NCBI GenBank assembly: GCA_037954325.1
Contig: JBBMNZ010000004.1
Coordinates: 689,863 to 753,862, forward strand
Direction: 5' to 3'
DNA from: Fistularia commersonii
Taxonomy: Eukaryota > Chordata > Actinopteri > Syngnathiformes > Fistulariidae
DNA length: 64,000 nt
A program made the translations under genes and the position numbers. The notes beneath the pieces are model-generated. The model was given only the letters and a program-made list of their open reading frames with translations. It ran no database searches and was not told where the DNA came from. Below are positions 31,503 through 43,020 of this stretch, in pieces. Each line of letters starts with the position of its first letter. The stretch's first letter is position 1.

Positions 31503-31541
31503 GATGCTGCCGGTGTGTCGGTGGTTCTGAAAGGTCTGGAG

Positions 31542-31584
31542 CTCTTAACAGCTGGGAGCGGAGAGGCAGGACATGTATGCAAAC
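31542..31584 (-). promoter_or_regulatory. V-B3 promoter
   Basis: Octamer-like GTTTGCAT (complement at 31577-31584) and TATA-like GTTAAGAG (31542-31549). Confidence 0.72.
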
Positions 31585-32371
31585 ACAGAGTCAGTCAGCT
31601 GGAGCTGTCCTCCACATGTCCTGTTGTGTCCTCCTCACTGCTCCACACATACGCATTTGCCAGTTTCAAAGGTCTGAAGCTCAAGATGTTTGACTGCAAC
31701 CGTGCATTTATTGCAGTGAATCTTCCTGCTGCTCAGAGAGTTCATTTTTGCACAACACCCTGTCGCTTTCTTGGATCCTGGAAAAAGGCTCCCTTATCAA
31801 TATTCTTTGTCCACTGCTGTGACTGACTGTGGATCAATATGTCTCAGTCCAGTCACTTCTGAAGCCACAGAAGAACTGATAACCAATCGACGGCCCAATT
31901 CGATGGCCTTCCTGCTCCACCTGCTTTAGGGGACTTCTCATAAATATCTTCCAGCTATCTCTTCTTCTGATGACACACTGCTTGACCGGAGAGTATTCTG
32001 AAGATCACTGTGTTTCTGATAGTTACAAACCCTTGCTGCTAGACGTCCTCTCTCTTTCTTATCCTCCTTCAGGCCTGGTTCTCCACCTCTTTCGGCTCAA
32101 TAGCCTCCATCTGTTCTAAAGAGTTGCAAAGAAAGACATTGAGCGTCTTTATTGGACTTTTGTTGATGGGAGCTCTCTGATGTTGGATTGCTGACAAAAG
32201 GACATTTGTGGATGAATGTAATGAAATCATTTCATGAGGGAGTCTTGTTTTACAAAGAATGACAGATGTCACACAACTTGTGGTGAGCAGAGACCCGACA
32301 CTGGTCCTCAGTGAAGTGTGTCAGTCTCTGCAGCAGCAGACACTTCACTTTCACTTCAGTCTGACTGAGGG
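31585..32371. repeat. Hybrid flank: beta remnant joined to alpha
   Basis: 31585-31879 matches flank beta; 31880-32371 matches the last 490 bp of flank alpha. The switch lies in the GAACTGATAACCAATCGACGG stretch. No gene. Confidence 0.75.
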
Positions 32372-32399
32372 GGTTTTTGTATGACGCTTTTTCACTGTG
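32372..32399 (-). other. 12-RSS of V-A4
   Basis: Heptamer CACAGTG (complement at 32393-32399), 12-bp spacer, nonamer ACAAAAACC (32372-32380). Consensus. Confidence 0.95.
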
Positions 32400-32873
32400 T
32401 GAACGTCCACTGACTGTTGATGTTATGGAAACTCTGACAGTAATAAACTGCTGCATCTTCAGTCTGGACTCCTCTGATGGTCAGAGTGAAGTCAGAGTTT
32501 GATCCACTGCCTGAAAAACGACCTGGAATTCCTGATGCTCGACTTGTAGCCCTATAAATGAGGAGTTTAGGAGCTTGTCCTTCTTTCTGTTGGTACCAGG
32601 CTAGATGGTTCCCACCATAAACGTTCTGACTGGTCCTACAGGAGATGGAGACGGCGTCTCCTGGAGCAGAGCTCTTTGCTGCAGGCTGAGTCACCGTGAC
32701 CTGACCTCTGGACTCTGAGGATACAGACACACAAAGTGAAAGAGACTCCACGGCTTTGCGGGCTTCATCTCACACATAGTGATGTTGAGAGAGGAGAGGA
32801 GGTGGACTCTCTGGACTTTACCTGTGAAGCAGCAGCAGAGGAGAGTCCAGATGAGGACGGAGACCCGCGTCAT
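32400..32873 (-). CDS. Ig light-chain V segment A4, kappa type (L1-like)
   Basis: Leader exon 32873-32822 (MTRVSVLIWTLLCCCFT), V exon 32714-32400 (315 bp, four codons shorter than A2, A3 and A5). The shortening is in CDR1, which reads QNVYGGNH. CDR2 region RATSRAS, CDR3 SFHNINSQWT. Cys, Trp, Cys present and open. It marks the left end of the first copy of the 17.4-kb duplicated block. Confidence 0.93.
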
Positions 32874-32938
32874 GTTTGTGATGAGGAGGACTTGTGATGA
32901 AGGACGGCTGTCAGTCATCCAGGGTCCAAGTGTCAGGA

Positions 32939-32985
32939 CTATAAAGAGTCCCAGAGCACTAGAGCATGGAGCTGCTGATGCAAAG
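32939..32985 (-). promoter_or_regulatory. V-A4 promoter
   Basis: Octamer-like CTTTGCAT (complement at 32978-32985) and TATA box CTTTATAG (32939-32946). Confidence 0.8.
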
Positions 32986-33059
32986 TGTCTCTATGGAAAT
33001 CAACGCCTGACTCCAGCCAGCACTTTCAGGGAGGTCTCATCCATGCAGATGGTTGCTTT

Positions 33060-33500
33060 TTTTGTGTGTCTTTTTGTTTCACGACAGCAACTCAGCCACC
33101 AAGTGGTAAAGTGACGGAGTGGGGTCAGCGGATGCTGAGCATATAGTGCTAAGAGGTCACCAACTTTCTGCAGAGTCAGTCGCAAACTTAATTTTCCTAC
33201 TTGACTGTGCACAAAGCAAGCGCCATAAAAACGTTAATGACAGCGTCTGGTGTGGATGAACTTGACTGGCCATCACAGAGTCCTGACCTCAACCTGCTAT
33301 AAGACCTTTTGGAAGAATTAGAGCAGAGGCTGAGATCCAGGCCTTCTGTTCCAACATCAGTGTGTGACATCACTAATGTGCTTCTGGAAGAATGGTCCAA
33401 AATTGCCATAAACACACTCCTGATCCTTGCGGACAGCCTTCCCAGAAGAGTTGAAGCTGTGGCAGTTGACCAAAGAGATATTGAGATTAGGTTAGCAGTA
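33060..33500 (+). mobile_element. Tc1-like transposase remnant, copy 1
   Basis: The plus strand keeps the C-terminal part of a Tc1/mariner-type transposase in broken frames: the LDWPSQSPDLNLL-type block that normally precedes the last catalytic residue, then LLEELEQRLRSRPSVPTS. No terminal inverted repeats were found. The better-preserved copy is at 50690-51135. Confidence 0.72.
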
Positions 33501-33569
33501 TTGCGACCACAGGGATTACAAAAAGGTATTTTCTGGTCAGGGCTCGGTGTACGGGCAGGGGAAAGATTT

Positions 33570-34552
33570 TCAGCTAGTCACCAGATTGTAGCTCCTAGCT
33601 ACTTTCCACCTGTAGTCCTGGGAAGACAATACAAATATAAAACTGTACAAATAGACAATACATATAAAATATACAAATAGGCAATGAAACAATATATAAA
33701 CAGGCAATAAAATAAGTAAAACCCAAGTTGAAGGTGTTTTGATATTATTGGTTTGGTCATCAGAGAAGAGATAGTGAATATATTGGTAGACGGATGCTGG
33801 AATTGGAGCTGCCAGGCAAGAGGTCTCGAGGAAGACCAAAGAGAAGATTTATGGATGTAGTGAGAGAGGATATGAAGGTAGTTGGTGTGAGAGAGAAAGA
33901 TACAGAGAATAGGGTTAGATGGAGAAAGTTGACTTGCTGTGGCGACCCCTAACGGGAAAAGCCGAAAGAAGAAGAAGAAGAAGAAGAAGGTCATCAGATG
34001 TCAGCCAGAAGGGTAATTCCCGTCTGCTGTTAGCGTGAGCATCTCGAGAATCCAATTTTTAACGTCCCGTGCAAAGGTGTAAAAACCAGTCGTGGTTTTT
34101 TTGCCTTCTTCGGCAGTGCCGTGGTGCCGGTGGTCCAGGAGAGGTCCTCACAGATGTGCACCCCTAGGAATTTGGCGCCGTTGATGCGCCAGTGCTCGGT
34201 GTGGCCTCTCCGGAAGTGGACAACAATCTCCTCAGTTTTGCTGACATTCAGCAGGAGGTTGTTGTCTCTGCACCAGGTGGTCAGACGGTCAATCTGCTTC
34301 CTGTAGTGGGTCTCGCCGTCCTCGGTGTCGTCCGCAAACTTCACCGTGTGATCGGTGCCGTCGGTGGGTTTGCAGTGGTGAATCAGCGGGCTGAAGAGCA
34401 GCCCTGAGGGCCTCTGCGCTGAGCGTGATGCTGCTCCAGATACTGGACTGCTTCTGGACTCTCACAGAGGAAGTCCGGCAGACAGTTGCAGAGGGAGGTG
34501 TTGAGTCCCGGCTGTTGTAGTTTGGTGATCAGCTGTTGTGGGAGTACGGCGT
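33570..34552 (-). mobile_element. L2-type LINE fragment, copy 2 (carries an RTE insertion)
   Basis: Same L2-type 3' half as 10315-11242. The frame at 34344-34030 begins MKFADDTEDGETHYRKQIDR with the catalytic FADD, then WRINGAKFLGVHICEDLSWT. An RTE 3' fragment interrupts it at 33764-33988. It ends at the same Gypsy LTR junction (GGCGT then TGTTG) as the copy at 11242. Confidence 0.87.
33764..33988 (+). mobile_element. Short RTE insertion with 9-bp target duplication
   Basis: A 225-bp RTE 3' end (C-terminal coding tail, GTGGCGACCCCTAACGGGAAA, then GAA repeats) flanked by GGTCATCAG at 33755-33763 and 33989-33997. The duplicate block has a single GGTCATCAG at 51389-51397 with no insert. The hallmark 5' truncation and target duplication show target-primed insertion. 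Confidence 0.95.
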
Positions 34553-37251
34553 TGTTGTGTGTTGCGTAAAAGACGAGCGGAGATATTAGAGTAGCACTTA
34601 GTTATTTTGACAGACATGAGCCCACCTACAGAGAGTCTGCGCATGTGCAGATCGCAAGTGAACATATATGGTTAATTGTTGAAGTGGTGGGAATCACGCT
34701 GGTGTAAGACGATTCGCGACGAGATGGATCAATTTAGAGATGCGTTTATTAAGCAAAGTTTCTTCAAAAATCCCTGATACAAAATCATCTAATACAGGAA
34801 CCTGGACTCGTGCTGTTTTCCTTGTGCCTGAAGTAAACGGGTCTTATGCTTGGAACTCCCAGCAAAAAGCAGCCTTCTTTCCCTGCCCGGGTGTTACATG
34901 AATATTCATAAGAGGGTCTTCCAGGTGTGCAGTTGTTTTCCACCCGTCCGTCTTTCCCCTTTTGCCCCAGTTCCTTCTCCAACCTTCTCCTCTATCTCGC
35001 ACATCCCGTCCGTCTCACACCGATGTCTGAAAAGAGAAGAAAACAACCTAATGTCTACCTCATAAGCAAAGCAAATATGTTGACCTCTTCATGAGCCAGC
35101 AAATGTAGTGTCTATTTCATGAGCAAAAACAAGTATATTGATTTCTTTATTGTTCAATATTACTGTGTCCACAGTCAATATTCTACATCCCCTTTCCTTA
35201 GTTGGAACCTCTAACCCTGGACACAGTTTCAACATCTTAATAGTAACACAGAGTTAAACTTATTCCATACTTGTGTGAATGTAGCATGAAATATGACATA
35301 TCCAAACAATAAAAAAAGTGTGTAAATAACTGTGATAACCATTCAACGAGTCATCATGTAACCTAGTCAGACATTAACAAAATACCCTCTTAGCAGTTTA
35401 GCTCTTTGTACTTGGGGTTTGGTTTACTGATGCCACCTGAGCGCGTTCTATAAACATCCACGTTTACAGACGGTTCAGAAGCAGAGGCTCGATCCGCCGG
35501 GCGCTCAGAGTCCGCATTCTGTTCTGCATGTTCGACCCGAGTCGGTTCAGTAACAGTTAAGGTGTGTTTTCTGTTTCTCCTGTATGTTTGTCCTTCCGAC
35601 TGAATCAGGTATGATCTGGGCTCATTGCATGTTTCTTTCACAACTCCTGTGCGGTCGAATCCTTTCGGTGTTTGAAGCCTGACTTCCTGTCCTTCTGTCA
35701 GAGGATTCAGAGGTCGGCTCGTTTTGTCATAGTAGCTTTTTTGCGCCAGTCTTTTATTGAGAAGTCAAGCACGTGTCGGGTTCAAGCAGCTTTTTGGAGA
35801 CAGGGAGAGTGTTGGAGAGTAATTCTACTTCATGCTAAGTTAAAGCCTGTAAAGAAGAGACTGAGGTTATCATAAGAAATAACACAGATGAGCGAATATT
35901 CTTTTGAGCTCTGCAGAGGGGGAGACTCAGCGCTCTTTGGAGGCGAGATCCAGAGAATCCCACCCAGTTCCTCCTCGCTCGGCTTTTTATTGTGTGGAAG
36001 TGTTTATTTACATAACAACATTCATTGGGTAGTATAGTTCATGCATATGTTAAGTTGTCCAGGATGATATACAGGGGTGGGCAGGTTTCTGTCCAGAAGT
36101 TAGATTTACGTTTACGGAGGGTAGGTTCTTATCTAAAGATGTTTACGACCATTGGAATCTAAAATCTTGGAGGCCCAATTCTTGTTTGAGGACAAAAGTC
36201 ATTTTAAGGACAAAAGTCATTTGTGCTCTAGCATGTCTGGCTAACTTCATGTGAGTAGTGGAAATAATATATACTGCTCAAAAGAATAAAGGGAACACTT
36301 GAACAACACAATGTAACTCCAAGTCAATCACACATCTGTGAAATCATAGTGTCCACTCAGGAAGCAACACAGATTCATTTTGACTTGTTTTAAGAATAAG
36401 AATAAGAATAAGAATAAGAATAAGAATAAGAATAAGAACAACTTTATTAATCCCGAAGGAAATTGCTGTGCCAGAGTTACAGAAAATATAACAGTAATAA
36501 ATAATAAAAGAAAAGGCAGAATTAGAAATAAAAATAAACTATAAACTATAAAGTGTCTCAGTGATAAACTATAAAGTGTCTCAGTGAAACTATAAAGTGT
36601 CTTAGTAAACAGTGAGAAAACTATAAGTGTCTTAGTAACAAGTGAGTTAAGGAGTGCACAATAGTGTGATAGAAGGGAAAATTGTAGTGTAGCTGTTATG
36701 AGATGAGATGAAATATTGCACAGTGTAGCTGTTATCAGATGAAATATTGCACAGTTTCTGAATATTGCACAGACATTAAGGACATTACATCAAAGTTGGA
36801 TCAGCCTGGAGTTTGGTTTTACACTTTAATTTTGAGTGTGATTCCTAATCCAGACCTCCATGGGTTGATACAATTGATTTCCATTGATCATTTTTGTGTG
36901 ATTTTGTTGTCAGCACATTCAACTGTGTAAAGAGCAAAGTATTTCATAAGAATATTTCATTCATTTAGATCTAGGATGTGTTTTTTAAGTGTTCCCTTTA
37001 TTTTTTTGAGCAGTGTAGTTATAGAAATAGAGAGAAAACTCGAACAGAGAGAAGTGCACGTCTGTTGCGTCATCAGTCTTTGTGCAGGAGACCCAAGCTT
37101 AGTGTCACGAGGAATGTTTCTTAAATTGAGTAGGTTGAGAAAGATGTCGGTTTTGTCTCCGTGAGGCTTTCAGCACTACGGACAGCTCTCTCCACCAACC
37201 CATTAGATTTGGATACTCAGGGCTGCCCGTTCGTTGTCGGTGATGAGAGTG
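34553..37251 (-). mobile_element. Mag-like Gypsy remnant, copy 2
   Basis: LTR 34553-35187 (TG...CA), polypurine tract, integrase tail (35641-35390, SKPNPKYKELNC end) and the start of the integrase core up to 37251; the rest of the element and its other LTR are missing. A 75-bp internal deletion lies at about 37229. It is cut by an L1 at 37252 and holds a TA-flanked element at 36272-37015. Confidence 0.87.
36272..37015. mobile_element. TA-flanked mariner-like non-autonomous element, copy 1
   Basis: The ends are inverted repeats (left TACTGCTCAAAAGAATAAAG, right complement CACTGCTCAAAAAAATAAAG) flanked by TA. The older Gypsy copy has the empty TA site at 13252-13253. Inside are a 6-bp AAGAAT array (36393-36438), a block with TTTATTAATCCCGAAGGAAA, and repeats of about 20 bp around AAACTATAAAGTGTCTCAGTG (36538-36620). 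No transposase. Confidence 0.88.
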
Positions 37252-40200
37252 TGCCAAATATGAAGTTAAGTGAATCATATTGTAAAGTTATTGAGAGGAT
37301 AGGAGAGTTAACTGCTATTATTTCAATTAATATTTTTCTACGATGAGACCCATGTTGGGATCACCGCCTCACCAAAGATTATGTTTTTTTCTTTGGTCTG
37401 TGGTTTGGACAGCACTTAGTGCACTTTGCCCAGAGGGAATCTTAAATCACAACCCTCTGCCTGCATTACAACAGGAGCTGGACAGATCTCTGTACTCAGC
37501 TGGACTATTGGAAGTCACATATGTTTACTTTATTTTTTCTGTTCTGTGTTTTAAGAGTTCTTATTTCCTTGACATGTCAGTTAGGTCGGCACAAGTGATT
37601 TTTGTTACTACTAGGGCAAGGATAGTTACTTTATGCAAATGTGAATCTGGGGAGAGTAAAGTGAAAATAAGAAATACCGATTTATGTCAGAGGTAGGGAT
37701 TGTCAGTTATAATGTCAAAGGATTAAATAATCCTTTAAAAAGTAAGAAAATGCTGACTCAGTTGAAGAACTTTAATTGCTCAATAGCGTTACTACAGGAA
37801 ACTCACTTAAATGAGGGAGTACATAAGAAATTGAGGAGAGACTGGGTTGCACAGGTATTCTATGCTTTTTGTTCAAACAGCAGAAAGAGAGGAGTAGCAA
37901 CTTTAATTAGTCATTCAATTAGTTTTGCAATTCAGAGAGAAGTGAAGGATAAAGCGGGGAGATATATACTTATTATGGGAACAGTAGAGCTAACTATCAT
38001 GAATATCTATGCCCTATCTATCTATCTTTAAAGAAGTGGCAACTGTAATGGCAAGAGAAGCCAGAGGTACGATAATTTTAGGAGGAGATTTCAATTGTGT
38101 TTTAAATGTAAAATTGGATAAAACTCCTTCTGATTATGGGCCCATTAACAGGAAATCCAGGGCAGCAAAACATATGTTGGAAGAATTAGGACTTGTAGAT
38201 GTTTGGAGGGCTAAGAACCCAACCACGAGAGATTTCACCTTTCTGTCCATGGTACATGGGTCATACTCAAGAATTGATTTGATTTGCATCTCAAAACAAA
38301 GCTTATATAAAGTCAGAGAATGTGTTATTGAACCTGGTACCCTATCTGATCATGGTCCTGTATATATGAAATTAAATTTAGGCTTTGGTTGGCACTTAAT
38401 ACTGGAGACTAAATATTTAATTGTTGACAGATCCAAATATAAAGGAAAACATAAAAAAAACAATTGATGAATACTTCAAAATTAATGATAATGGATCAGT
38501 ATCCCCCTCGACTCTTTGGGAGGGGGCAAAGGTGGTGCTGAGAGGGAAATGTATTGAAATTGCAGTTAGATTAAACAGACAGAGAATGGAAAAGGAAAAA
38601 CAGCTGGAAAGTGACATAAAAAGACTAGTACGTGAACACAAAACGACAAGGGACAAAAATGTCTTTAAACAAATACAAGAAAGTAAAACGTCCTTGGATG
38701 AACTTCTCACTTGAAAAGCAGAGGGAGCACTTCGATACACAAGCCAAAGGTACTATGAAAAGGGAAATCGGGCGAGCCGGCTACTTGCCTTTCAACTGAG
38801 GAAACAACAATCAAGCCGTATTGTCCCTGAGATAAAACACCCCTCCTCTCTGACCGAGGTCTCCCACCCAGAGGAGATAGCTGAGGCATTCCAGACTTAC
38901 TATAAAAATCTTTATGATACATCAGGAGAAACACAAGACAAAAGGAAATTAGAAGATATATTCAAAAATCTTAATTTAAGAAAACTCTCTGCATCTGAGG
39001 CGGACGAATTAATAGCTCCTATCCGAGAAAACGAGATACAAGACGTTATTAAATCATTAAAAAACAACAAATCCCCTGGCACAGATGGTCTACCAGGTGA
39101 ATTTTATAAGGCCTTTGGAGAGGAGCTCGTGCCAAAACTTTGCCAGATCTTTAATTATGCCTTACAGGAAAATGACCCACCTCAGAGCTGGTCTGAGGCA
39201 GTAATAACGGTTATACACAAAGAGGGGAAAGATCCATTAGATTGTGGTGCCTATAGGCCAATCAGTTTGTTGGGGAATGACGTAAGATTATTAGTGCCAT
39301 ATTAGCAAATAGAATGCAGAAGTACTTAGGTAAATTGATTAACCCAGACCAGACCGCTTTCATAACAGGTCGACAAGGAGCAAATAATATTAGAAGAGCA
39401 TTAAATGTACAATCAGTGGCAAGACATTCAGTTCACCCGTCAATGCTTCTCAGTCTAGATGCTGAGAAGGCGTTCGACAGGGTGGACTGGACATATCTGA
39501 AATTTACTATGGAACAAATGGGTTTTAATTTGACATTTATAAAATGGATTGAAACACTGAATAAAGACCCAATATCAAGGGTCAGGGTGAATGGGTGCTG
39601 CTCCCAATTTTTTCACCTTAAAAAAGGAGTCAGGCAGGGGAACCCAATCTCGCCTATTTTGTTATTGTGTATCGAACCGCTTGCTGAATTGATAAGGACA
39701 AACGATCAGATCGAGGGAATAGTGGATGAAGGAGGGGAGATGCACAAAATTTTGTTGTTCGCGGATGACGTTCTTTTGTTTATAAGAAATCCTCAGTCAT
39801 CTATACCGGCCCTTATGCAATGCCTGAGGGACTATGGGGAGGTGTCAGGGTACAAGGTGAATGAGGGGAAATCAGAAGCAATGATGATAACGGGATGCTG
39901 GCCGACATGCTTGGATGGAGAGGTGAAATTCAAGTGGTCAAAAGGGAGCTTTAGATACCTGGGAATCATTCTCACACACGACACAAGTCAGCTATATAAG
40001 GAAAATGATGGTAAACTCATTTCTCAGATCAAAAATGACATGGAAAGATGGGAGGTGCTTCCTTTGTCCTTAGTTGGGAGGATAGAAAGTATCAGGATGA
40101 ATGTCCTACCTAGAATGCTGTTTCTGTTCAATGCTCTGCCTATCACTGCTCCTGTATCTACCTTTACATCACTGGATAAGCTCATTTCCAAATATATATG

Positions 40201-41615
40201 GCAGAACAAGAGGCCCAGAGTGAGATTGAAAATACTCTGTGCACCCAGAGATAAGGGCGGATTGGCCTTGCCACACTTCCGAAGTTACTACCTGGCAGCA
40301 CAACTTGGAAAATTGGTCTCATGGATAAAACCAGATATGGACACAAGATGGGTGCATATAGAGCAAGGTTCAGTTAAAAATGTGTGGCTTTCAACTCTTC
40401 CCTTTCTAAATTCAAAACCAAGACGTGGACTTAAGATACAAAATGAATATGTCAACCATACACTTAAGGTTTGGGAAAAGACAAGACGGTTCCTGAATCT
40501 ACCTCTATCTCTATCGAGGGCAGCAAAAATAACAGCAGCAGGTGACTTTCTGCCAGCAAAGATGGACGGTGGTTTCATTGGATGGGCAGGGAAAGGTTTA
40601 ATCACAATAATCAGTTGTTTAAAGGAAGAACTCTGAGGGCTTTTTCACAACTTCAGGCAAAATACGACATTGACTCTAAGGATTTATTTAGATATTTTCA
40701 AATTCGACACTATTTGATGACACACAAAGAATGGGACAATATTAAAGAAGCTTCAACTAATTTTGAACAATATTGGATTGAGATAGTTGAGAACAAAATG
40801 AACATTAAAAATACAATATCAGATACATATGACAGGATACATATGGACACTTTAGTGGACACACTGGATGTGAAAGCTAAGTGGGAACTGGAATCTAATG
40901 CCGTGATTGCTGATGGAGAATGGGAGAGTTCTTGGTTGTCCTGGCAAAAATGTTTAAGCAACCCAACATGGAGGGAGTTCAGCTGGAAGTTAAGAATAAG
41001 GTATTTTAAAACTCCCTTGATAATAGCTTCTTATGATTAATAACTGTTCTCCCCTGTGTTGGAGGGGCTGTGGCATAACGGGGGACTTTTCCCACATTTT
41101 TTGGGACTGCCCTAAACTGATGAAATTCTGGGAGGAGGTAAATAAACAAATAAGTGAGGTTTTAGAATTAAACAGACCAATTGATCCACAGCAATTTATT
41201 ATGGGTACAGCATCAACAAGCGATTTAAGGAAAAACTAGGTGTTTTTGCTTAGAGTTCTTCTATTAATTGCGCATAAAATGATCCCAGTAAACTGGCTCA
41301 AACCCCACCCACCGACTGGACCAGTGGCGTCAGAGGCTTAAGGATGGAAACTGCATGGACTTCAGACAGACCTATATCTTGACAAATGGGCATCCATCAA
41401 AAAATATTTGGAGAGTTGAAGATATTATCTGTATTTGACTGAGCTAGATGTTTTTTTTTTTTGTTTTTGTTTTTTTTTTTCGCTTGCTAGTGGGGAAATA
41501 AGTGACCTATAAAGAATATTGTATAATGTGTATCTTGTCATAAGGTTTTGTAAGAATGTGTGTGACTCTGTCAAGGAACCTGTTCTAATAAATGTTCAAA
41601 AAAAAAAAAAAAAAA
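37252..41615 (+). mobile_element. L1 LINE, 5'-truncated, copy 1
   Basis: Starts in the ORF1-ORF2 spacer and runs through ORF2 to a poly-A tail (41598-41615) preceded by AATAAATG. The family is the same as the minus-strand L1 at 23014. The 5' end sits in Gypsy sequence. No matching target duplication could be seen, because sequence after the tail is not Gypsy. The sister copy is at 54701-59046. Confidence 0.9.
37684..41239 (+). pseudogene. L1 ORF2 (endonuclease and reverse transcriptase), copy 1
   Basis: Endonuclease frames 37684-38031 and 38009-38467 (SYNVKGLNN, LLQETHLNE, LGGDFNCVLN, then LSDHGPVYMKL with the catalytic Asp-His). Reverse transcriptase, mainly 39314-40636 (440 codons): LINPDQTAFITGRQGANN, SLDAEKAFDRVDWTYLK, KKGVRQGNPISPIL and the catalytic ILLFADDVLLF. 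The C-terminal part at 40582-41239 ends with the CWRGCGITGDFSHIFWDC zinc-like block. Frameshifts near 38030, 38400, 38714, 39285 and 40600 inactivate it, although the reverse transcriptase core reads intact. Confidence 0.9.
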
Positions 41616-41879
41616 AGGAGGATCAACTAAAATATTGATGTCATTTTTCTGTTGGGGTGCTCAAATTTATGCACCTGCCTACTTTTGTTTAAATAATTAT
41701 TGCTCACTTTCTGTAAACTTCATTTCACTTCTCAAATATCAAACTGCTATATATATAGCAGTTTGTCTGCTATATGATATATTAAATTGAAATTGCTGAG
41801 ACGAACAACCAATGACTTATAAAAGAAAATCTTGAAAATGATCAGGAGTGCCCAAACTTTTTCATCCCACTGTATGCTA
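41616..41879. repeat. hAT-end-like repeat with palindrome, copy 1
   Basis: Contains the perfect palindrome AACTGCTATATATATAGCAGTT at about 41741-41763 and ends with GGAGTGCCCAAACTTTTTCA, which resembles a hAT terminal repeat. Possibly a piece of a non-autonomous hAT element. Repeated at 59047-59308. Confidence 0.5.
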
Positions 41880-42072
41880 GTGTGCGTCAGGGCCTCCATC
41901 AGCGATCAGCTCTGAGCCCCTACTTGTTCACAAGGGTGATGGACAGGCTGACAGATGAGGCTCGACAGGAATCCTCATGGACCATGATGTTGTTTGCAGA
42001 TGACATTGTGATCTGTAGTGAGAGCAGGAAACAGGTAGAGGAAAATCTAGAGAGGCTTCAAATGACCATGTG
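41880..42072 (+). mobile_element. RTE reverse transcriptase fragment, copy 1
   Basis: A 63-codon frame with MRQGLHQRSALSPYLFTRVM and LFADDIVICSESRKQVEENL, that is, the GLHQGSALSP and FADD region of RTE. Only 190 bp with no RTE end on either side, so it is a captured piece. Near-identical at 59309-59501. Confidence 0.85.
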
Positions 42073-42234
42073 AAAATGATCTACCTCCACTAAAAATGCT
42101 GAATACATATTTATTCCTATATCTACTGAGTATACTTAACACAATACATGTTTGTGGATCTTGCATAACTGCATGAACCCATTCGGCACACGGCAACTGA
42201 GTACTTTTATGGTAAATACCTCATTCTGACGAGT

Positions 42235-42480
42235 CAGTTGGAGTCAGCAGCAGAGTTGAAGTTAGCTGGGAGAAAAATGACCGCTTTCCCGACAGCTGGG
42301 ATTTAAGTTCCTTCACCTTTCTCCTTCTCAGCTCACTATTCGGAGGGAAGTCGGGGCCGTAGTTTTTATGAACGGTCTGAAAATGCCGCTCCACATTTCC
42401 CTTTTTCGCTATAGCGATGGCAGACCGGCAGATGAGGCGAACGCACTTTGAAAATTACATATTAAAAAAAAGTCCACCTC
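42235..42480 (-). mobile_element. hAT transposase N-terminal (BED-type) fragment, copy 1
   Basis: Minus-strand homologue of 59931-59650, where the frame reads KGIVERRFQTVHKNYGPDFP and RRRKVKELKSQLSGKQSFF, as in FAM200/ZBED5-like hAT proteins just after the BED finger. Copy 1 is broken. 42480-42720 beyond it is AT-rich low-complexity DNA with no gene. Confidence 0.7.
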
Positions 42481-42814
42481 CCATTCCGTATGGAAGTGAT
42501 ACATTTTACATACATTGTTTTCACTCTTTTTATATTGTCATTTACTTCTGGTTGTGTATTTTTGTCCCTTACTATTCCTTTATGTTGTCCATTAGTATCC
42601 CTGATGTTGTTGTTTTTGTTGTTTTTTCTCTTGCTATTTTGTCTCTCTATTTATATTTATACTATATATATATATATATTTATTTTTATTTTTTTTTGAC
42701 GTAAGTGTTACACTGCTGTGAAAAATGACTTTCCCCCCTGTAGATGGATGAAGTTGATCTTATGTTATTCTATGTAGCAGATAATGTGCAGCAGGTGAGA
42801 GCGTTTAGTAAATG

Positions 42815-43020
42815 CTAATTGGTGGCGGCCTCCTATTGGTCCCTGCCAGGGCGCCGGCCTTATTTTACTGGCCGTGACGTTATTTCCGGGCGACGCCAGC
42901 TGAGTCTTGTGTAGTCTCGTTTGACCTCATTTGAGCGGGGAAGCACATGTTAGTATCGTCTTTCACTTCGGACTCATTTGTTTGGAGTGTGCTCGTGGTC
43001 TGCCATCTCTGGTGAGTTAG
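42815..43020 (+). promoter_or_regulatory. CpG-type promoter-like region with first-exon donor, copy 1
   Basis: GC-rich stretch with an inverted CCAAT box (CCTATTGGTCC, about 42830), a CRE-like GTGACGTT (about 42874) and an ETS-like TTTCCGGG (about 42882), followed by about 120 bp ending in a splice donor, CTCTGGTGAGTTAG, at about 43008-43021. An acceptor, TCCTCCCCCAG, follows at about 43095-43105. Both are kept in the sister copy at 60230-60425, while the intron between them varies. This suggests an old housekeeping-type gene start; the downstream gene is not identified. Confidence 0.5.

Noticed and set aside
33970..33988. GAAGAAGAA run as an independent microsatellite
   Set aside because: It is the natural 3' tail of the RTE insertion inside its target duplication.
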